Part shown: piece after piece, positions 16,520 to 25,189 of the stretch | Layout: each line of letters begins with the position of its first letter | Position numbering within the stretch: position 1 is the first letter of the stretch | Origin: Lachnospiraceae bacterium | GTDB taxonomy: Bacteria > Bacillota > Clostridia > Lachnospirales > Lachnospiraceae | Assembly: GCA_015057635.1 (NCBI GenBank) | Contig: SVEB01000043.1 | Coordinates: 1 to 46,886 of the forward strand | Reading direction: 5' to 3' | DNA length: 46,886 nt | The notes under the pieces: generated by a model | What the model was told of the DNA's origin: nothing | Seen by the model: the letters and a program-made list of their open reading frames with translations, nothing else | The model's database searches: none | Program-made: the position numbers and the translations under genes

Positions 16520-17920
16520 ATGAGTGAGAATTATAAGGATCATATAGATAAAGACGACAAAGATAAATATGAGGATATCTGTTATATCTGCCGCCGTCCG
16601 GAAAGCAAAGCCGGAAAGATGGTACATCTTCCAGGCAATGTATGCATCTGTGCGGACTGTATGCAAAAGACATTTGATACGATCAATAAGAATGGAAGTC
16701 CATATGGCGATATGATGAATTTTAATCCGGCCATGATGGGATTTTCGATGCAGCAGGATATTCCGAACAGTCAGAAGTTAAAGAAGAAGAAAACAGAAGA
16801 AAAGAAGCAGGAGAAACCGGTATTAGACATTAAGAAGATTCCTGCCCCTCATATCATTAAGGGAGAATTGGATGAATTCGTAATCGGGCAGGATTATGCA
16901 AAGAAAGTTATTTCAGTAGCCGTTTATAACCACTATAAGAGAGTGGCTGGGGGCATTAACGATGATGTGGAGATTGAAAAATCCAATATGCTGATGCTCG
17001 GACCGACCGGAAGCGGAAAGACCTATTTGGTAAAGACATTAGCAAGACTCTTAAATGTACCTCTTGCCATCACAGACGCGACTTCCCTTACGGAAGCCGG
17101 CTATATCGGGGATGACGTGGAAAGCGTAATCAGTAAGCTGTTAGCGGCTGCCGATAATGATGTGGAGCGTGCAGAGCACGGTATCGTATTTATTGATGAG
17201 ATTGATAAGATCGCGAAGAAACGCAATACAAACAGCAGAGATGTCAGCGGAGAGAGCGTACAGCAGGGCTTATTAAAGCTTCTTGAAGGAAGCGATGTGG
17301 AAGTGCCAGTAGGCGCCACAAGCAAAAATGCTATGGTTCCTCTTACTACTGTGAATACAAAGAATATCTTATTTATCTGTGGCGGAGCGTTCCCGGATTT
17401 AGACAAGATCATTAGGAACCGTCTGAACAAAAGCGCATCCATCGGTTTCAGTGCGGACTTAAAGGATAAGTATGATCAGGATCCAAAGATCTTGGAGAAG
17501 GTTTCCGTCGAAGATCTGCGTGAATTCGGCATGATTCCGGAGTTCTTAGGAAGACTTCCGATTGTCTTTACCCTAGAGGGCATGACAAAGGAAATGTTAG
17601 TAAAAATTCTATGTGAGCCAAAGAATGCGATTATCAGACAGTACCAGAAACTCCTTGCATTAGATGAGGTGGATCTTCGCTTTGACGACTCCGCATTAGA
17701 GGCGATCGCAGAAAAAGCGCTGGAAAAGAGGACCGGTGCCAGAGCGCTTCGTGCAATTATCGAAGAGTTTATGTTAGATATTATGTATGAGATACCAAAG
17801 GATGATAATATCGGAAAGGTAACGATTACAAGAGACTATATTGAGCATAGGGGAGCTCCTCTGATTGAGATGAGAGGCATTAATAAGCCATCCCTGATTA
17901 CGCAAAATCAGCAGGCATAA
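16520..17920 (+). CDS. clpX: ClpX-type AAA+ unfoldase (probable paralogue)
   Basis: ClpX unfolds proteins and feeds them to ClpP. The N-terminal zinc domain has C21-x2-C24 and C44-x2-C47, within an unusual CYICRRPESKAGK context. A Lys/Glu-rich linker follows, then the AAA+ core: Walker A 161-168 (GPTGSGKT), pore loop AGYIGDD, Walker B D226-E227 (VFIDEIDK), and the sensor-2 region GARALR. The ClpP-docking tripeptide IGF is present at 308-310. There is no clpP or tig next to it, unlike the main clpX locus, and the length (466) is above the usual ~420, so it is likely a second clostridial ClpX. Confidence 0.85.
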   Translation: MSENYKDHIDKDDKDKYEDICYICRRPESKAGKMVHLPGNVCICADCMQKTFDTINKNGSPYGDMMNFNPAMMGFSMQQDIPNSQKLKKKKTEEKKQEKPVLDIKKIPAPHIIKGELDEFVIGQDYAKKVISVAVYNHYKRVAGGINDDVEIEKSNMLMLGPTGSGKTYLVKTLARLLNVPLAITDATSLTEAGYIGDDVESVISKLLAAADNDVERAEHGIVFIDEIDKIAKKRNTNSRDVSGESVQQGLLKLLEGSDVEVPVGATSKNAMVPLTTVNTKNILFICGGAFPDLDKIIRNRLNKSASIGFSADLKDKYDQDPKILEKVSVEDLREFGMIPEFLGRLPIVFTLEGMTKEMLVKILCEPKNAIIRQYQKLLALDEVDLRFDDSALEAIAEKALEKRTGARALRAIIEEFMLDIMYEIPKDDNIGKVTITRDYIEHRGAPLIEMRGINKPSLITQNQQA

Positions 17921-17984
17921 AAAATTGTTCCCAGCATGACAGTTGATTCAAAGCGGTGGGGGAAATACGCATAGGGAGCATGAG

Positions 17985-18911
17985 ATGAATAGAAAGATCA
18001 GAAAATTAATTAAGGTTATTGGCATTGAGGCATTCTGCCTTCTTCTGCTTACGATGGTCTGGTTTGTAGGCAGTCAGAAAAAGGCAGAAGGTGGCGAAGA
18101 ATATCAGAACATGGCAGAACAGGTAGTGACACCGACAGATCCACCGATTCAGGTAACACCGGTGCCGACTACGGTGCCAACTGCGATTCCAACAGCAGCA
18201 GTGACTGTGACTCCGGAACCGACTGTGGTTCTAACAGAGGAGACTGAGGAAGAAGGACAGGAAGGAACGGAGAGCTCCTATGGTACCAGCAACTATAGTG
18301 TGGAAGAAGGCGGGGTAGATGAAGCTTATATTGCAACTCTTTCCATGACACAGCCCGGCAGTCTGATAAAAAGCGCAGGTGCAGTAGATGTTGTGTATTA
18401 TATGCAGACAGATGACAGATGGGGCAGCCTTTATTATGGGGATGATACAAGCACGGATACAATTGCAAAGTATGGATGCGGTCCGACTTCGATGGCAATC
18501 GTGGTATCTAGTTTAACGGATATTAAGATTGATCCGGTTCAGATGTGTGCATGGGCGGCTCAGAATCATTACTGGTATCCGGCGAGCGGATCCTTGCATT
18601 CCCTGATCCCAGACTGTGCAAAGGCATTTGGGCTTAAGTCAGAAGGGGTTATTAATGATGCGGATGCAGCAGGAAAGATCACAAAGGCATTATCAGAAGG
18701 AAAGCTGATTGTAGCTCTGATGGGAAAAGGTCATTTTACAAGTGGCGGTCATTTCATCGTATTACGAGGCATAACAGAGGACGGAAAAATCTTAGTGGCG
18801 GATGCTAACAGTGAAGAGAATACCAATACAGAATGGGATGTAGAGACGATAACAAGCGAAGCAAAAGCGTGGGCAAATGCAAATGGACCATTCTGGATCA
18901 TCTCGAAGTAA
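17985..18911 (+). CDS. Secreted or membrane-anchored C39-like cysteine peptidase
   Basis: The 308-residue protein has an N-terminal signal/anchor (about residues 12-28), a Pro/Thr-rich linker (PTDPPIQVTPVPTTVPTAIP and on) of surface-protein type, and a C-terminal Peptidase_C39_2-like domain. Candidate catalytic residues are C165 (KYGCGPTSM), H256 (SGGHFIVL) and D273 (VADANS). The family cleaves peptides; the substrate is unknown. The frame opens at 17943, but ATG 17985 with GGGAG upstream places the signal correctly. It may share a transcript with clpX (64-nt gap). Confidence 0.8.
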   Translation: MNRKIRKLIKVIGIEAFCLLLLTMVWFVGSQKKAEGGEEYQNMAEQVVTPTDPPIQVTPVPTTVPTAIPTAAVTVTPEPTVVLTEETEEEGQEGTESSYGTSNYSVEEGGVDEAYIATLSMTQPGSLIKSAGAVDVVYYMQTDDRWGSLYYGDDTSTDTIAKYGCGPTSMAIVVSSLTDIKIDPVQMCAWAAQNHYWYPASGSLHSLIPDCAKAFGLKSEGVINDADAAGKITKALSEGKLIVALMGKGHFTSGGHFIVLRGITEDGKILVADANSEENTNTEWDVETITSEAKAWANANGPFWIISK

Positions 18912-18973
18912 AAATGTTTTCTAAAGTAAGTACAAATGCATAAGATAGAGTAAGTAACCTATCAGAGGGCATT

Positions 18974-20683
18974 ATGGCAGAGGAAGAAAATAATTGCAGG
19001 CAAATTATCATATCGGAGAATACGGCGGATTTTTTTCTTCAGCACTCCGGTCAGAGTATTGAAGAGCTAAAGCAGAGAAGTAACTCGGACTGTATACAGA
19101 TCGTCAATAATAAGTATGCCATCGAGCATTTTAATATCAATGATGTCTCTGCAATACAGGCATACAATACCAGTTACTCCACTATTCCTAAATGCTTTGG
19201 CCTGATGGACAGTACAAATATGGAAAGCATCGGGGTAAAGAGACTTAGAAGGCAACCATATTTAAATCTTCTTGGATCGGGTGTGCTGATTGGTATTGTG
19301 GATACCGGGATTGATTATCAGAATCCATTATTTCAGTATGCGGATGGAACGACAAGGATTTATTCCATATGGGACCAGAATATTCAGACAGGAAATCTTC
19401 CGGAAGGATTTGTGTATGGGAGCGAGTATACAAAAGAAGAGATTAATGAGGCACTGCGGCAAGAGAATCCTCTTGATACGGTCCCGTCTACGGATACGAA
19501 TGGGCATGGAACCTTTATGGCCGGAATCGCAGCAGGAAACATCGATGAGGAGAATGATTTCACAGGTGTGGCGCCTTTATCAGAGCTAGTGATTGTGAAA
19601 ATGAAGCCGGCAAAGCAGTATCTGCGGGATTATTTCTATATACGGGAAGATGCCACGGTGTATCAGGAAACAGATATTGTAATGGGGGTTAAGTATCTTA
19701 TTAATGTCGCACAGAGAGTCAAACGTCCCTTAGTAATATGCCTTGGAGTAGGAACGAATTCGGGCGGGCATGACGGAACCGGAATATTAGATGAGGTATT
19801 AAGCCGTTTTGCAGATAATGCCGGGACTTGTTTTGTGTGTCCAACCGGAAATGAAGCCAACAGCAGTGGACATTATCGTAGCCAGAATATGACGGAAGAG
19901 TATGAGGATGTAGAACTTAGGGTTGGAGAGAATGAGAGAGGATTTGCGCTGGAGTTTTGGGCAAGTGCTCCAAGTAAATACTCCATTGCATTTGTCTCTC
20001 CGACAGGAGAACTGATCGAACGGGTTCCCGCACGAGTGAATAACAGTCAGGTGATTCGGTTTTTATTTGAAAATACGGTTATCTATCTGGATTATCGAGT
20101 GCTTGAGATTCGGACCGGAGATGAACTGATTTTCATGAGATTTGAGAATCCTTCCGCAGGGATTTGGAAACTGCGCATTTATAAGGACCTTTCCTTTAGC
20201 GGACCATTTGATATGTGGCTTCCGATCCGGGAGTTTATTGGAAGTGACACATATTTTATCCGGCCGGATCCGGACGTTACGATCACCGCTCCGGGAAATT
20301 CAGAAGGGGTCATAACGACAGGAGCCTACAATCATACGAATAACAGCATATATATCAGCTCTGGAAGAGGATATACAAGAAAGGGTATGATCAAGCCGGA
20401 TATTGTGGCCCCGGGAGTGAATATCTATGGGCCGGTTTTAAACCAGCAGTTTGGTGTTAGGAGCGGAACGAGCATTGCGGCAGCTCATACGGCAGGAGTG
20501 GCTGCGCTTTTGTTGGAATGGGGGGCTGTGAAGGAGAATCAGATTTATATTGATACCAATGAGATCAAGAAACTGATGATACGAGGCGCGAGCCGCGGCG
20601 AGATACAGTATCCAAACCGGGAATGGGGGTATGGAAGGCTTGATGTATATGGAGTTCTTGATAGTCTAAGAAGCACTTTATAA
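18974..20683 (+). CDS. Subtilisin-like S8 peptidase, Csp type
   Basis: This 569-residue subtilase keeps the full catalytic triad: D110 (IVDTGIDY), H178 (TNGHGTFMAG) and S500 (RSGTSIAAA). A large insertion between H and S (about residues 300-440) forms a jelly-roll-like domain, as in CspB/CspC proteases of clostridia. An N-terminal segment of about 85 residues may be the prodomain. There is no Sec signal, so it is probably cytoplasmic or spore-associated. Csp proteases process the germination enzyme SleC; whether this one does so is inference. Confidence 0.88.
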   Translation: MAEEENNCRQIIISENTADFFLQHSGQSIEELKQRSNSDCIQIVNNKYAIEHFNINDVSAIQAYNTSYSTIPKCFGLMDSTNMESIGVKRLRRQPYLNLLGSGVLIGIVDTGIDYQNPLFQYADGTTRIYSIWDQNIQTGNLPEGFVYGSEYTKEEINEALRQENPLDTVPSTDTNGHGTFMAGIAAGNIDEENDFTGVAPLSELVIVKMKPAKQYLRDYFYIREDATVYQETDIVMGVKYLINVAQRVKRPLVICLGVGTNSGGHDGTGILDEVLSRFADNAGTCFVCPTGNEANSSGHYRSQNMTEEYEDVELRVGENERGFALEFWASAPSKYSIAFVSPTGELIERVPARVNNSQVIRFLFENTVIYLDYRVLEIRTGDELIFMRFENPSAGIWKLRIYKDLSFSGPFDMWLPIREFIGSDTYFIRPDPDVTITAPGNSEGVITTGAYNHTNNSIYISSGRGYTRKGMIKPDIVAPGVNIYGPVLNQQFGVRSGTSIAAAHTAGVAALLLEWGAVKENQIYIDTNEIKKLMIRGASRGEIQYPNREWGYGRLDVYGVLDSLRSTL

Positions 20684-20755
20684 AGAAAAATGGTGTAAAA
20701 GTCAGTACGGATCAGAGACACGGTTACATAATTTGCAGTGAGGAGGAGAGGATTT

Positions 20756-21433
20756 ATGAGTGAACAATATATTCCTGAGATTGAAGGGAATTTAAGAAAA
20801 CATATGATACGGGTGCCGGATGCCATTAATGAAGTAAGCGGGATCCGTATTTTTGGCAAGTTAATTAAGTCGATTGTATTTTCAACAGACGTAGCAATTA
20901 TAAGAAATTGCAATGCAAATGCCGTGATCGCGGTTTATCCATTTACACCGCAGCCGATTATTACCCATTCCATCATCAGCTGTTCTGATGTGCCGGTGTT
21001 CTGTGGTGTAGGAGGTGGGACCACTACTGGCAAGCGTGTCATTAATTTAGCTGAAGATGCCGAATTTCAGGGAGCGGTGGGAGTTGTATTAAATGCTCCT
21101 ACTCCGAATGAGACAATTGAGAAACTCAGGATGAAGGTTGATATTCCGATTGTGATCACCGTTGTTTCGGATAATACGGATATTAAGGCCAGACTTGCGG
21201 CAGGCGCCGATATTATCAATGTGTCGGGAGCTGCTAATACAAGCGATATTGTAGCGAAGATCCGTGAAGAGAATCCGCATGTTCCGATTATAGCAACCGG
21301 AGGACCGACCGAGCACAGCATAAGAAAAACGATTGCAGCAGGCGCAAATGCAATCACCTTTACGCCGCCAACAAACGGTGAGATATTTAAGGGAATGATG
21401 AATAAATATCGCCAGGAAAAATACATTATATAG
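20756..21433 (+). CDS. TIM-barrel-like protein of unknown function
   Basis: The 225-residue protein has a regular beta/alpha pattern with glycine-rich loops: DVPVFCGVGGGTTTGK near residue 78, IPIVITVVSDNTDIKARLAAGADIINVSG, and a terminal IIATGGPTEHSIRKTIAAGA resembling a phosphate-binding barrel end. It may be an uncharacterised hydrolase or a synthase/isomerase-like enzyme. Start ATG 20756 is chosen for the strong GGAGGAG before it; a GTG at 20738 is in frame but overlaps that site. It is followed after 10 nt by a zinc-ribbon protein. Confidence 0.65.
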   Translation: MSEQYIPEIEGNLRKHMIRVPDAINEVSGIRIFGKLIKSIVFSTDVAIIRNCNANAVIAVYPFTPQPIITHSIISCSDVPVFCGVGGGTTTGKRVINLAEDAEFQGAVGVVLNAPTPNETIEKLRMKVDIPIVITVVSDNTDIKARLAAGADIINVSGAANTSDIVAKIREENPHVPIIATGGPTEHSIRKTIAAGANAITFTPPTNGEIFKGMMNKYRQEKYII

Positions 21434-21443
21434 AGGGGTAGCT

Positions 21444-21752
21444 ATGACGCTAATCAACAAAATCATACGCAGATTTCCAAAAAAGCAGATAACAGCAAAG
21501 GAACTGGATCGAAAATATGAGCATCTTACAATGCCCTTTAAAGGTACAATTGGCGGAGAGCCGGATACGATTCTAAGAAAGGAGCCGGAGAAAACGGCTG
21601 CTTATGAGGAGGAAGAGATCGAAGAGGAAGAATATGAAGTGATTGAACGGGAGATCCTTCCGGAGAAGATCATCTGTCCGGATTGCGGAGGCATCACCCT
21701 TCAGGGACTGGAGTACTGTGATAAATGCGGCGGAGAGCTGAACAGTCAGTAG
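21444..21752 (+). CDS. Small acidic protein with C-terminal zinc ribbon
   Basis: The 102-residue protein has a basic N-terminus, a long Glu-rich middle (YEEEEIEEEEYEVIE, about residues 54-68) and a zinc ribbon with two CxxC pairs (CPDC and CDKC). No membrane segment is visible. I do not recognise a named family. The tight spacing (10 nt) suggests it works with, or is regulated with, the TIM-barrel-like protein before it. Confidence 0.65.
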   Translation: MTLINKIIRRFPKKQITAKELDRKYEHLTMPFKGTIGGEPDTILRKEPEKTAAYEEEEIEEEEYEVIEREILPEKIICPDCGGITLQGLEYCDKCGGELNSQ

Positions 21753-21778
21753 AAATTACAAGAATATAATATTTGCTG

Positions 21779-21807
21779 TTGACAAACAAAAACAGGAATA
21801 GTATTAT
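21779..21807 (+). promoter_or_regulatory. livJ: Promoter of the liv operon
   Basis: Perfect TTGACA (21779-21784), 17-nt spacer, TATTAT (21802-21807). The start site is expected near 21814, giving a leader of about 190 nt. Confidence 0.75.
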
Positions 21808-21817
21808 ATTTAGCAAG

Positions 21818-21951
21818 AATAAGGGCGTTCTGTAGATTCTAATCTATAATAACGCCTTATTTTATAACTATGCGCTTTATCGTTGTAAAACGTCGAAACG
21901 CTATAGTTATGCATGAAAAAAGCCTATAACAGGGGGGAGGGCCTGTTAGAA
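21818..21951 (+). promoter_or_regulatory. Structured leader of livJ with three hairpins
   Basis: Hairpin 1 (21818-21861) pairs AAGGGCGTT with AACGCCTT, with an inner TAGAT/ATCTA stem, and a T-rich tail. Hairpin 2 (21864-21910) pairs ATAACTATGCG with CGCTATAGTTAT, continuing into an imperfect inner stem. Hairpin 3 (about 21927-21950) pairs AACAGG with CCTGTT around a G-rich loop. No known riboswitch or T-box class was recognised. Confidence 0.5.
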
Positions 21952-22000
21952 GCAATTGCCACACAGACTTAGGTGATATATGTCACAAGAGGAGGATGTT

Positions 22001-23143
22001 ATGAGCAGGAGATTAAAAAGAGTTATAAACGTTGTTAGTATTATGGGTCTTATAATGGCATCCATGACAGGATGCGGTACAAAGGAGACATCAAATAACA
22101 GCAATACCTTTAAAATCGGCGGCTTAGGACCACTGACAGGAAGTGCAGCCTCTTACGGAAATTCAGTTAAGAACGGCGCAGAGATCGCAGTTGAGGAAAT
22201 CAATGCGGATGGCGGCGTAAAAGTTGGCGATAAGCAGGTAACACTGGAATTAAAATTCGAGGATGATGAAGCAAGCCCGGATATTGCACTGACTGCATAT
22301 AATGCAGTGATGGACTGGGGAGCTCAGTCCATTCTTGGATGCGTAACATCGGATGCGTGTCTTGCCATTAAGGAGAGTACATATAAAGACGGCGTTCTGA
22401 TGCTGACTCCTTCTGGTTCTGCAAGCGGATGTACGGAATATGACAACGGTTTCCGTCTTTGTTTTACAGATCCTTTGCAGGGAGTGACCATGGCAGATCT
22501 GGCAAATGAATTAGGTTATCAGAAGATTGCTGTCATTTACAACAACTCCAGTGATTACAGCACCGGAATTATGGAGGCATTTAAAGAAGAGGCAGAGAAG
22601 AATGGGGCCGAAATCGTAGCATGCGAGGCATTTGCAGAAGGTGCGAATGACTTCAATACACAGCTTACGAAAATAAAAGGAACCGACGCCCAGGTTATCT
22701 TTGTTCCAGCTTATTACGGGGACGCTTCCTATATTACGACCCAAGCTGCAGAGCTTGGCATGACGCTTCCTTACTTAGGGAGCGACGGATGGGATGGTGT
22801 TCTTGCACAGTTAACCGATCCATCCGTGGCAGAAGGCGCAATTTTCTTAAGTCCGTTTTTTGCAGCGGATGAAGAGGAAAGCGTATCCTCCTTCGTTCAG
22901 AAATATGAGGAGAAATTCTCTCAGACGCCGGATCAGTTTGCAGCAGACGGCTACGATTCCGTATATGTTATTGCAGCAGCTTTAGGGAAGGCAGGAACGA
23001 CTGACAGCGCATCGATTATCAATGCGATGACAGAAATCACAGTGGACGGCATTACCGGATCCGTATCTTTTACAAAAGAAGGGGAGCCGAATAAAGGTGC
23101 CAGGTTCATTGAAATCAAGGACGGCGCATATGTTGCCCGTTAA
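22001..23143 (+). CDS. livJ: Branched-chain amino-acid ABC transporter, substrate-binding lipoprotein
   Basis: LivJ captures leucine, isoleucine or valine (or a related substrate) outside the cell and delivers it to LivHM. From ATG 22001 (GAGGAGG upstream) the protein is 380 residues with a lipoprotein signal ending in MTGC25, the lipidated cysteine. The periplasmic-binding fold follows, beginning KIGGLGPLTGSAASYG, with family features such as the GAEIAVEEIN helix. The frame is open from 21980, but that start would displace the signal peptide. A hairpin terminator separates it from livH. Confidence 0.93.
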   Translation: MSRRLKRVINVVSIMGLIMASMTGCGTKETSNNSNTFKIGGLGPLTGSAASYGNSVKNGAEIAVEEINADGGVKVGDKQVTLELKFEDDEASPDIALTAYNAVMDWGAQSILGCVTSDACLAIKESTYKDGVLMLTPSGSASGCTEYDNGFRLCFTDPLQGVTMADLANELGYQKIAVIYNNSSDYSTGIMEAFKEEAEKNGAEIVACEAFAEGANDFNTQLTKIKGTDAQVIFVPAYYGDASYITTQAAELGMTLPYLGSDGWDGVLAQLTDPSVAEGAIFLSPFFAADEEESVSSFVQKYEEKFSQTPDQFAADGYDSVYVIAAALGKAGTTDSASIINAMTEITVDGITGSVSFTKEGEPNKGARFIEIKDGAYVAR

Positions 23144-23215
23144 TTCAATCAGCAGGGGTTAAATTACAATAGAGCGTCTCGCGAAAATTGCGGTCTGTTG
23201 GAATTTTCAACATAA

Positions 23216-23256
23216 AAAAACATTTCCGGATCCATCAGTCCGGAGATGTTTTTCCC
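23216..23256 (+). terminator. Terminator between livJ and livH
   Basis: 23216-23230 pairs perfectly (one G-U) with 23239-23253 around an 8-nt loop (core TCCGGA), ending in T. Probably partial, so that the binding protein is made in excess over the membrane parts. Confidence 0.85.
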
Positions 23257-23338
23257 TTTTTAGCTTTCTTATGGGAGATATCTTTTAGCAGCGTACAGCT
23301 GCATTTGTTTTATAAAAACATAGAAAGGGTAATCGGAT

Positions 23339-24217
23339 ATGGAGAGTATTATCGAACAGATTATAAATGGTCTTCGCACCGGCAGCATATATGCGCTAAT
23401 CGCTCTTGGCTATACAATGGTCTATGGAATTGCGAAAATGATTAATTTTGCCCATGGAGACATTATTATGGTAGGGGCCTATTCTCTTTATGTCTTTATC
23501 TCAAAGCTGCATATTCCGGTTTTTTTTGCCGTTCTGCTTTCCATTCTGGTATGTGCCTTGCTTGGCATCGCAATGGAAAAAGTCGCATATAAGCCACTAC
23601 GCAATGCACCGCCACTAGCAGTTTTAATCACGGCAATCGGCATGAGTTTTCTACTTCAGAGTCTGGCATTACTGATTTTTAAAGCCAACCCAATTCCTTT
23701 TAAGTCTATTATTAAGCTGGCACCAGTAAAAGTTGGTTCTATCACCATAGCCGGTATTTCCATTATTACATTTCTAGTTACAACAATCATTATGTTATCC
23801 CTTACCCTGTTTATCCATTATACGAGATCCGGAAGAGCCATGCGTGCAGTTTCGGAGGATCGTGAGGCAGCGCAGCTTATGGGGATTGATGTGAATCATA
23901 CGATATCCATGGTATTTGCAATCGGTTCCGCATTAGGAGCTGTGGCCGGCATTCTGTATGTATGCCAGTATCAGACATTGCAGCCGACGCTTGGAGCGCT
24001 GCCTGGTATCAAGGCATTCGTGGCCGCTGTTTTTGGCGGGATCGGGTCCGTGCCCGGAGCGATGCTTGGCGGGATTTTATTAGGTGTTATCGAGAGCATA
24101 TCCAAGGCGTACATATCCTCGGAACTTGCAGATGCCATTGTGTTTGGCGTGCTGGTCCTTGTTCTTCTTCTAAAGCCATCGGGCCTTTTAGGAAAGAATC
24201 GGATTGAGAAAGTGTAG
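23339..24217 (+). CDS. livH: Branched-chain amino-acid ABC transporter permease LivH
   Basis: LivH forms one half of the transmembrane channel. The 292-residue protein starts with the family N-terminus QIINGLRTGSIYALIALGYT and MVYGIAKMINFAHGD, has about eight membrane segments, and carries the ATPase-coupling loop region (MRAVSEDREAAQLMGID, about residues 168-184). The C-terminal part includes FVAAVFGGIGSVPGAMLGG. AAAGGG lies 8 nt before the ATG. It is followed after 8 nt by livM. Confidence 0.94.
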   Translation: MESIIEQIINGLRTGSIYALIALGYTMVYGIAKMINFAHGDIIMVGAYSLYVFISKLHIPVFFAVLLSILVCALLGIAMEKVAYKPLRNAPPLAVLITAIGMSFLLQSLALLIFKANPIPFKSIIKLAPVKVGSITIAGISIITFLVTTIIMLSLTLFIHYTRSGRAMRAVSEDREAAQLMGIDVNHTISMVFAIGSALGAVAGILYVCQYQTLQPTLGALPGIKAFVAAVFGGIGSVPGAMLGGILLGVIESISKAYISSELADAIVFGVLVLVLLLKPSGLLGKNRIEKV

Positions 24218-24225
24218 GTGAATGT

Positions 24226-25188
24226 ATGACGCAAAAAATCAGAGAGAAGATGACAGGAAAGAATCGATGGTTCATTATGATCGGGATTATGATCGCAGGA
24301 TATGCCATTTGTGCCTTATTAGCGGAGGGAAACCTTTTAAACCGGCAGATGAAATCCCTGATTGTGCCGGCGGGCATCAATATTATCCTTGCAGTATCAC
24401 TCAATATCACAACCGGTTTTTTGGGGGAACTTTCCTTAGGACACGCCGGATTTATGGCAATCGGAGCCTATACCGGAGCCATCTTTACGAAGTACATAAC
24501 ATTTCTTCCGCCAGTGGTTGCATTTTTTATAGGAATTTTGCTTGGCGGTATTATGGCGGCTTTATTTGGCATCTTAATCGGAATGCCGGTTTTAAGACTA
24601 AGAGGGGATTATCTGGCCATTGTCACCCTGGCATTTGGAGAAATCATACGTTCTGTCATCAATGCAATGCATATAACAGGAGGAGCCAAAGGGCTTGCAA
24701 AGATCCCTACCTATACAAATTATACATGGGTATATGTAATCATGATCACAACCGTTCTTGTGGCAAGAAGGCTTCTGCATTCCAGGCAGGGACGTGCGAT
24801 TGTTTCCATTCGCGAGAATACAATTGCAGCAGAGGCAGTGGGGGTACAGGTCACAAGGTACAAAATACTGGCGTTTGCGATAGCGGCATTTTTCGCAGGG
24901 ATGGCAGGTGTATTATATGCCCATAATTTCAGTATCTTAAAACCCGATAACTTTGATTACAATAAATCCATTGATATTTTAGTGTTTGTGGTTCTTGGCG
25001 GAATGGGAAGTGTGAAAGGTTCGACCATTGCAGCCGTTATTCTGACGGTTCTTCCGGAAGTGCTTCGATCCGCGGATGATTTAAGAAAGCTTCTTTATGC
25101 GCTGGCATTGATTATTATTATGATATACAAGCAAGGAAATAAAAGAGGGTGGCTTGGCAGGCTGTTTAAAAAGAAGGAGGCGGTATAG
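24226..25188 (+). CDS. livM: Branched-chain amino-acid ABC transporter permease LivM
   Basis: LivM is the second channel subunit. The 320-residue protein shows the family blocks SLNITTGFLGELSLGHAGF, LRLRGDYLAIVTLAFGEI and the coupling loop IVSIRENTIAAEAVGV, plus VFVVLGGMGSVKGSTIAAV near the end. About nine hydrophobic segments are visible. It ends with a basic tail and stops 1 nt before livG begins, so the two are translationally coupled. Confidence 0.94.
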   Translation: MTQKIREKMTGKNRWFIMIGIMIAGYAICALLAEGNLLNRQMKSLIVPAGINIILAVSLNITTGFLGELSLGHAGFMAIGAYTGAIFTKYITFLPPVVAFFIGILLGGIMAALFGILIGMPVLRLRGDYLAIVTLAFGEIIRSVINAMHITGGAKGLAKIPTYTNYTWVYVIMITTVLVARRLLHSRQGRAIVSIRENTIAAEAVGVQVTRYKILAFAIAAFFAGMAGVLYAHNFSILKPDNFDYNKSIDILVFVVLGGMGSVKGSTIAAVILTVLPEVLRSADDLRKLLYALALIIIMIYKQGNKRGWLGRLFKKKEAV

Positions 25189-25189
25189 G

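Noticed and set aside
24222..24926. 234-codon plus-strand frame over livM
   Set aside because: It is an out-of-frame shadow of livM; composition rich in His/Cys/Arg and no family match, while livM has all its motifs.
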